A stretch of 64,000 nucleotides of DNA from Geminocystis sp050753365 (GTDB lineage Bacteria > Cyanobacteriota > Cyanobacteriia > Cyanobacteriales > Cyanobacteriaceae): contig NZ_JBLZFY010000004.1 in NCBI RefSeq assembly GCF_050753365.1, positions 38,083 to 102,082 of the forward strand, written 5' to 3'. Of this stretch, positions 60,773-64,000 are shown piece after piece. Both the position numbers and the translations under genes were made by a program. Positions within the stretch are counted from its first letter, which is position 1; each line of letters starts with the position of its first letter. The notes beneath the pieces were generated by a model. It had not been told where the DNA came from. It saw only the letters and a list, made by a program, of their open reading frames with translations, and ran no database searches.

Positions 60773-61549
60773 ATGACAACCACCGTTGATGATGTTCTCA
60801 ACATTTTAGCAGAATTAGCTCAAGCTCAAAAAGAGACAGAACGTATCATAAAAGAACAATCTATAGCTACAGAACGTAGCCGTCAAGAACATGAGCTACG
60901 ATTACAACGTCTGAAAGAAGAAACAGAGCGTACTCGTCAAGAAACAGATTTGTGTTTTCAACAATTGACTCAAAAAATCGATCGAAGTCGCATAGAAAAT
61001 GATCGTCTCTTTCGGGAAAGCGATCGAAAATTTCAACAGCTAACTCAAGAAGTGAATCAACAAATTAGTCAAGTAAACCAAGAAATTAGTGCCGTTAATA
61101 AACAAATTAATGCGGTAAATAAGCAAATTAGCTCTTTAGGAGGTAAATGGGGGCGTTTTGTGGAAAATATGGTAGCGCCTTCCTGTGAAACTATCTTTTT
61201 GAGTCGGGGTATAGATGTTCACCAAGTCAGTCAAAGAGTCAGAAAACGTCTTAATGGTGATACTTTAGAGATTGATGTATTAGTGACGAATCAAGATTCT
61301 GTGTTAGTAGTGGAAGTAAAAAGTAGTTTAGGTGTAGAAGACGTAAAAGACTTAATTCAAGACCTAAAGCGATTTCGTCAATTTTTCCCTGAATACGAGC
61401 AAAAGAAGTTATATGGAGCAGTAGCGGGAATTGAAATCGAAGAAGGTGCTGATCAATATGCCTATAAACAAGGTTTATTTGTACTAGCACAACAGGGAGA
61501 AGCGGTAGGGATTCTGAATGTCGCTGAATTTGAGCCGAAAGTATGGTAA
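60773..61549 (+). CDS. Coiled-coil protein with PD-(D/E)XK-like nuclease domain
   Basis: The protein has 258 residues. Residues about 15-120 are a long coiled coil (RSRQEHELRLQRLKEETERTRQETDLCFQQLTQ ... QVNQEISAVNKQINAVNKQI). Residues about 120-255 contain GGKWGRFVENMVAPSCETIFLSRGI and LEIDVLVTNQDSVLVVEVKSSLG, where D and E-V-K match the D...(E)xK catalytic motif of the restriction-endonuclease-like fold. It resembles DUF3782-type proteins often found in cyanobacteria. There is no helicase or methylase beside it. Confidence 0.75.
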   Translation: MTTTVDDVLNILAELAQAQKETERIIKEQSIATERSRQEHELRLQRLKEETERTRQETDLCFQQLTQKIDRSRIENDRLFRESDRKFQQLTQEVNQQISQVNQEISAVNKQINAVNKQISSLGGKWGRFVENMVAPSCETIFLSRGIDVHQVSQRVRKRLNGDTLEIDVLVTNQDSVLVVEVKSSLGVEDVKDLIQDLKRFRQFFPEYEQKKLYGAVAGIEIEEGADQYAYKQGLFVLAQQGEAVGILNVAEFEPKVW

Positions 61550-61581
61550 AAATAGTCAACAGCATTTGACACTTTCAATGC

Positions 61582-64000
61582 TTAAAATCGATGTTCAAAT
61601 TCTACCACTCCACGACTATCTCGATCGAAATCACTAGAACCCCGTAAAATAGTTTTATCATTTAAACGATAGATAACATTATATTGGGGAGCTTGTTCAT
61701 TTGTGAGAATTTTAGTAATAGAAAAAGAAAAATCATCGGTAATATCTAAACCTAATTCAGCCCCAAAAGCAAGACTAGAAGTACGCTTTTCATCATCAAA
61801 AATTTGCGTAGGAAATAGCCTTAATTGATTAAAGCCAAAATTTTGTTGTAATTGTCCTTGTACACTACCTAAAAGGGCAGCACTAGCTAAATTAGCTAAT
61901 CCTAAATTCCCATCACTTTCGCTAAAATTATCAAAAAATCCTCCTCCTAAAAGAGCAATAATTTCCGTTTGACTTCTTTGAGGGCTACTACCTAAAACTA
62001 TATTATTTTCTAAGTTATTACTCCAACCTTTCACATTCGCTTTTATTCTCACAGTTTGCGCTGTATTAACAGAATAATTAGTAAAATCTTGAATTTCATT
62101 AGGATTAGAATTATTAGTTAATTTATAACGATTTGTTTCTGTTACTCTACTCTCTAAATTTATGTCCAGATAGGGATTAAAGCCATTTTCTGATATAAAT
62201 TTAGCGGTATTATTTCCCCGTGCCAAATTAAGTTGACTCGTAAAAAGATTAAGATTTCCTCCCGTAAAATTAATAATTCCATCAGGTTTTAAACTACTTA
62301 AATCTCCATTTAATTTTAAACTACCTTCAGCTTTTAAATTTAATAAAGGAGGTTGAATAATATTAACATTATTTCCTAATTGTAATTCTAAATCATCAAT
62401 TTTTATCTGTGAAATTATCCCACGATTATTAATAATCTTTTCTTCTCCATTAATTTTATTACTAATCTCAATTTCTCCATTATATAGCTTAATTTTACCC
62501 CCAATTATCGGTTTGATCGAACTCCCTGTTATAGATACCATAGCTTGAGCATTACCTTCATAGAAATTATCAATATCCAAAGCCAAATCATCGACACTGA
62601 TAGTTAAAAAATCATTAGAAAAACGACTATCCACAATAGGTAAACTACCACTAATACTAATATTTCCACCGCTAAAATTGCCCGTCAAATTAGGAATAGT
62701 TAATTGAGAAAAATCAAATAAAACCTCTCCATTAATATCAGTAATAGACTTATTAGCAAGAATTTTACCATCAATAATTCCATTTTCAAAAGTAGCAATT
62801 CCCTGAGTTTCTATATTAGTTAATTGATTAGTTAATTGATAATATTTACCACTAATATCTAAATTTATATTGCCATTTCCACTAACCCAATTTAACTCAT
62901 TATTAGTAACAATACTCAACAAATTGAACCCATCTTTAGCAAGATTTAAACTTAATTGAAAATTATTATTTTCAGGAATTATAGAATTAGGAAATAACTG
63001 AAAAGGAAAACTACCAATTATTGTTAAAGGTTGATTGTTTTCTGTTAAATTACTACTAGCTAAAAAATCTAGCCTAGAGTTTCTAAAGCCAAAACTAGCA
63101 CTGTTTTCCTGAATTTGAGTACCGTTTATCTTGGATTCAATAATCTCAATATTGCCTTTTGCTAAAGGTTTTTCCTCACTTCCACTAATAGCAATATTGG
63201 CATTAATCGTGCCTTCAATATTAAAATTGCTAGGAAAACTTAATATTTGTTTTAATTGAGAAATTGAGAAATTTGATAAGCGAATATCTCCAGCAATGCG
63301 CTCTTTAGAATAAGTACCTGTTAAAGATAAAATGCTATTATTTTGTTTAATTTGTATAGGTAATAAAGTTAATAAACCGTCAGCAAAACTTCCTTTTACC
63401 TCAATAAAATTTAGGTGATGTTTTCCCCATTGCCAATCGTCACCTCGGAAATCAAACTCTCCTTGAAAACCATTATTAAAAGAGAAAGCAAAATTCAAAT
63501 TTCCTCGAAATCTTCCCTCTAAATCTTCTAAACTTGGGATACTTCCATTAAGACGATTCAATTCTTGCTGTTTTAATTCCGTATTAACTTGACGAAATAA
63601 CTCCAAAGTCTGAAGGAGAGAATCCTCATCGCTTTCAATCGAAGCTAAGGGTTTTAATTCGTTATCCGAAGTCGAGGAGGAAGCCACCGAAGTTGTTAAC
63701 TTTTCTTTCTTGTTATCCGAAGTCGAGGAGGAAACCACTGATGATGTTGCTTTTCCTTCTAAGTTATCAGAAGTCGAGGAGGAAACCACCGATGATGTTA
63801 ACTTTTCTTTCTCGTTACCAGAAGGTGAGGAGGAAACCACCGATGATATTTCTTTTTCTCCTAAGTTATCCGAAGTCGAGGAGAAAACCACCGATAATAT
63901 TTCTTTTTCTCCTAAGTTACCCGAAGTCGAGGAGGAAACCACCGATGATGTTAACTTTTCTTTCTCGTTACCAGAAGGTGAGGAGGAAACCACCGATGAT
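61582..64000 (-). CDS. TamB/DUF490-family protein, C-terminal part, cut by window edge
   Basis: The frame stays open to the right edge, so only the last ~805 residues are seen. The body is the repetitive beta-strand region of TamB (GNLNFAFSFNNGFQGEFDFRG, ISGSLPIVDSR, GGKIKLYNGEIEIS) and it ends with the DUF490 C-terminus (GLANLASAALLGSVQGQLQ ... GAELGLDITDDFSFSITKIL ... VVEFEHRF). TamB proteins bridge the envelope and help move outer-membrane lipids or proteins. Before it, at the N-terminal side of this part, seven 17-residue repeats (SVVSSSxSxNxxEKxxx) are encoded by a 51-bp tandem array. Confidence 0.85.
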   Translation of the reverse strand, partial: SSVVSSSPSGNEKEKLTSSVVSSSTSGNLGEKEILSVVFSSTSDNLGEKEISSVVSSSPSGNEKEKLTSSVVSSSTSDNLEGKATSSVVSSSTSDNKKEKLTTSVASSSTSDNELKPLASIESDEDSLLQTLELFRQVNTELKQQELNRLNGSIPSLEDLEGRFRGNLNFAFSFNNGFQGEFDFRGDDWQWGKHHLNFIEVKGSFADGLLTLLPIQIKQNNSILSLTGTYSKERIAGDIRLSNFSISQLKQILSFPSNFNIEGTINANIAISGSEEKPLAKGNIEIIESKINGTQIQENSASFGFRNSRLDFLASSNLTENNQPLTIIGSFPFQLFPNSIIPENNNFQLSLNLAKDGFNLLSIVTNNELNWVSGNGNINLDISGKYYQLTNQLTNIETQGIATFENGIIDGKILANKSITDINGEVLFDFSQLTIPNLTGNFSGGNISISGSLPIVDSRFSNDFLTISVDDLALDIDNFYEGNAQAMVSITGSSIKPIIGGKIKLYNGEIEISNKINGEEKIINNRGIISQIKIDDLELQLGNNVNIIQPPLLNLKAEGSLKLNGDLSSLKPDGIINFTGGNLNLFTSQLNLARGNNTAKFISENGFNPYLDINLESRVTETNRYKLTNNSNPNEIQDFTNYSVNTAQTVRIKANVKGWSNNLENNIVLGSSPQRSQTEIIALLGGGFFDNFSESDGNLGLANLASAALLGSVQGQLQQNFGFNQLRLFPTQIFDDEKRTSSLAFGAELGLDITDDFSFSITKILTNEQAPQYNVIYRLNDKTILRGSSDFDRDSRGVVEFEHRF
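63640..64000 (-). repeat. 51-bp tandem minisatellite inside the TamB gene
   Basis: About seven copies of a 51-bp unit (core GTCGAGGAGGAAACCACCGA) run from about 63650 past the window edge. They keep the reading frame and encode Ser/Thr-rich 17-residue repeats. The copy number beyond the edge is unknown. Confidence 0.85.

Noticed and set aside
1..64000. tRNA and rRNA genes
   Set aside because: I looked for T-loop and anticodon-arm patterns in the gaps on both strands and found none convincing; a covariance-model scan would be decisive.

Overview
The window comes from a cyanobacterium. It carries photosystem genes (psaM, psbN, psbH), a CpcS/CpeS-type phycobiliprotein lyase, a GUN4 protein, a cyAbrB regulator and several protein families I know mainly from cyanobacteria (DUF3086, DUF3119, DUF3038, DUF4335, DUF29). 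The DNA is AT-rich and crowded with the hexamer CGATCG, mostly as TCGATCGA. This fits a unicellular, low-GC lineage such as Cyanobacterium/Geminocystis, but that placement is a guess without a database.

Layout. 1-7.6 kb: a cut-off pilin-like gene, mtnB, a ferrochelatase-family gene with a natural His8 tail, a two-gene module (DUF433/DUF5678-like protein plus retropepsin-like protease), cpcS, bioF, a YciI protein and a DUF3086 protein. 7.7-15.6 kb: DUF3119, a pentapeptide-repeat/triple-repeat gene pair, a 2-Cys peroxiredoxin, cyAbrB, sdhB, a solitary dndE and a DUF697 protein with a degenerate GTPase domain. 15.7-26.2 kb: a UDP-glucuronate epimerase-like gene, two phasin-like genes, an ABC-2 type permease, a PAS protein, a GyrA/ParC paralogue without a visible GyrA box, and the DUF3038-DUF4335 pair. 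26.3-38.8 kb: a GmrSD-like DUF262-DUF1524 nuclease, uvrA with an in-frame palindromic repeat, a RelE/ParE-type toxin-antitoxin pair, GUN4, a P-loop kinase, psaM, an HhH protein, an FMN reductase, a 984-residue double glycosyltransferase and a DUF6883/DUF4926 pair. 39-50.6 kb: a DivIVA-like protein, three DUF29 paralogues, two complementary bacterioferritin subunits, an SSP411/YyaL protein, a PBP4-type carboxypeptidase, pntA and a broken TnpB gene. 50.7-64 kb: a class II aldolase, a Uma2 nuclease, a DICT-GAF histidine kinase, a PIN-toxin remnant, a cysteine desulfurase, a histone-deacetylase-like enzyme, a group 2 sigma factor, psbN/psbH, tatA, a GHMP kinase, a PD-(D/E)XK-like protein and the C-terminal part of a TamB protein.

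Most genes are single transcription units, as is usual in cyanobacteria. Housekeeping genes alternate with small accessory modules (toxin-antitoxin-like, restriction-like, nuclease-like). The intergenic DNA is unusually rich in repeats: heptamer tandem arrays, REP-like palindromes, a double-hairpin repeat and an ISL3-like MITE with terminal inverted repeats and a clear 8-bp target duplication in one copy. Several degraded genes sit in the gaps. No rRNA, tRNA or CRISPR array was seen. Domain names rest on recognition of motifs, not on a search.
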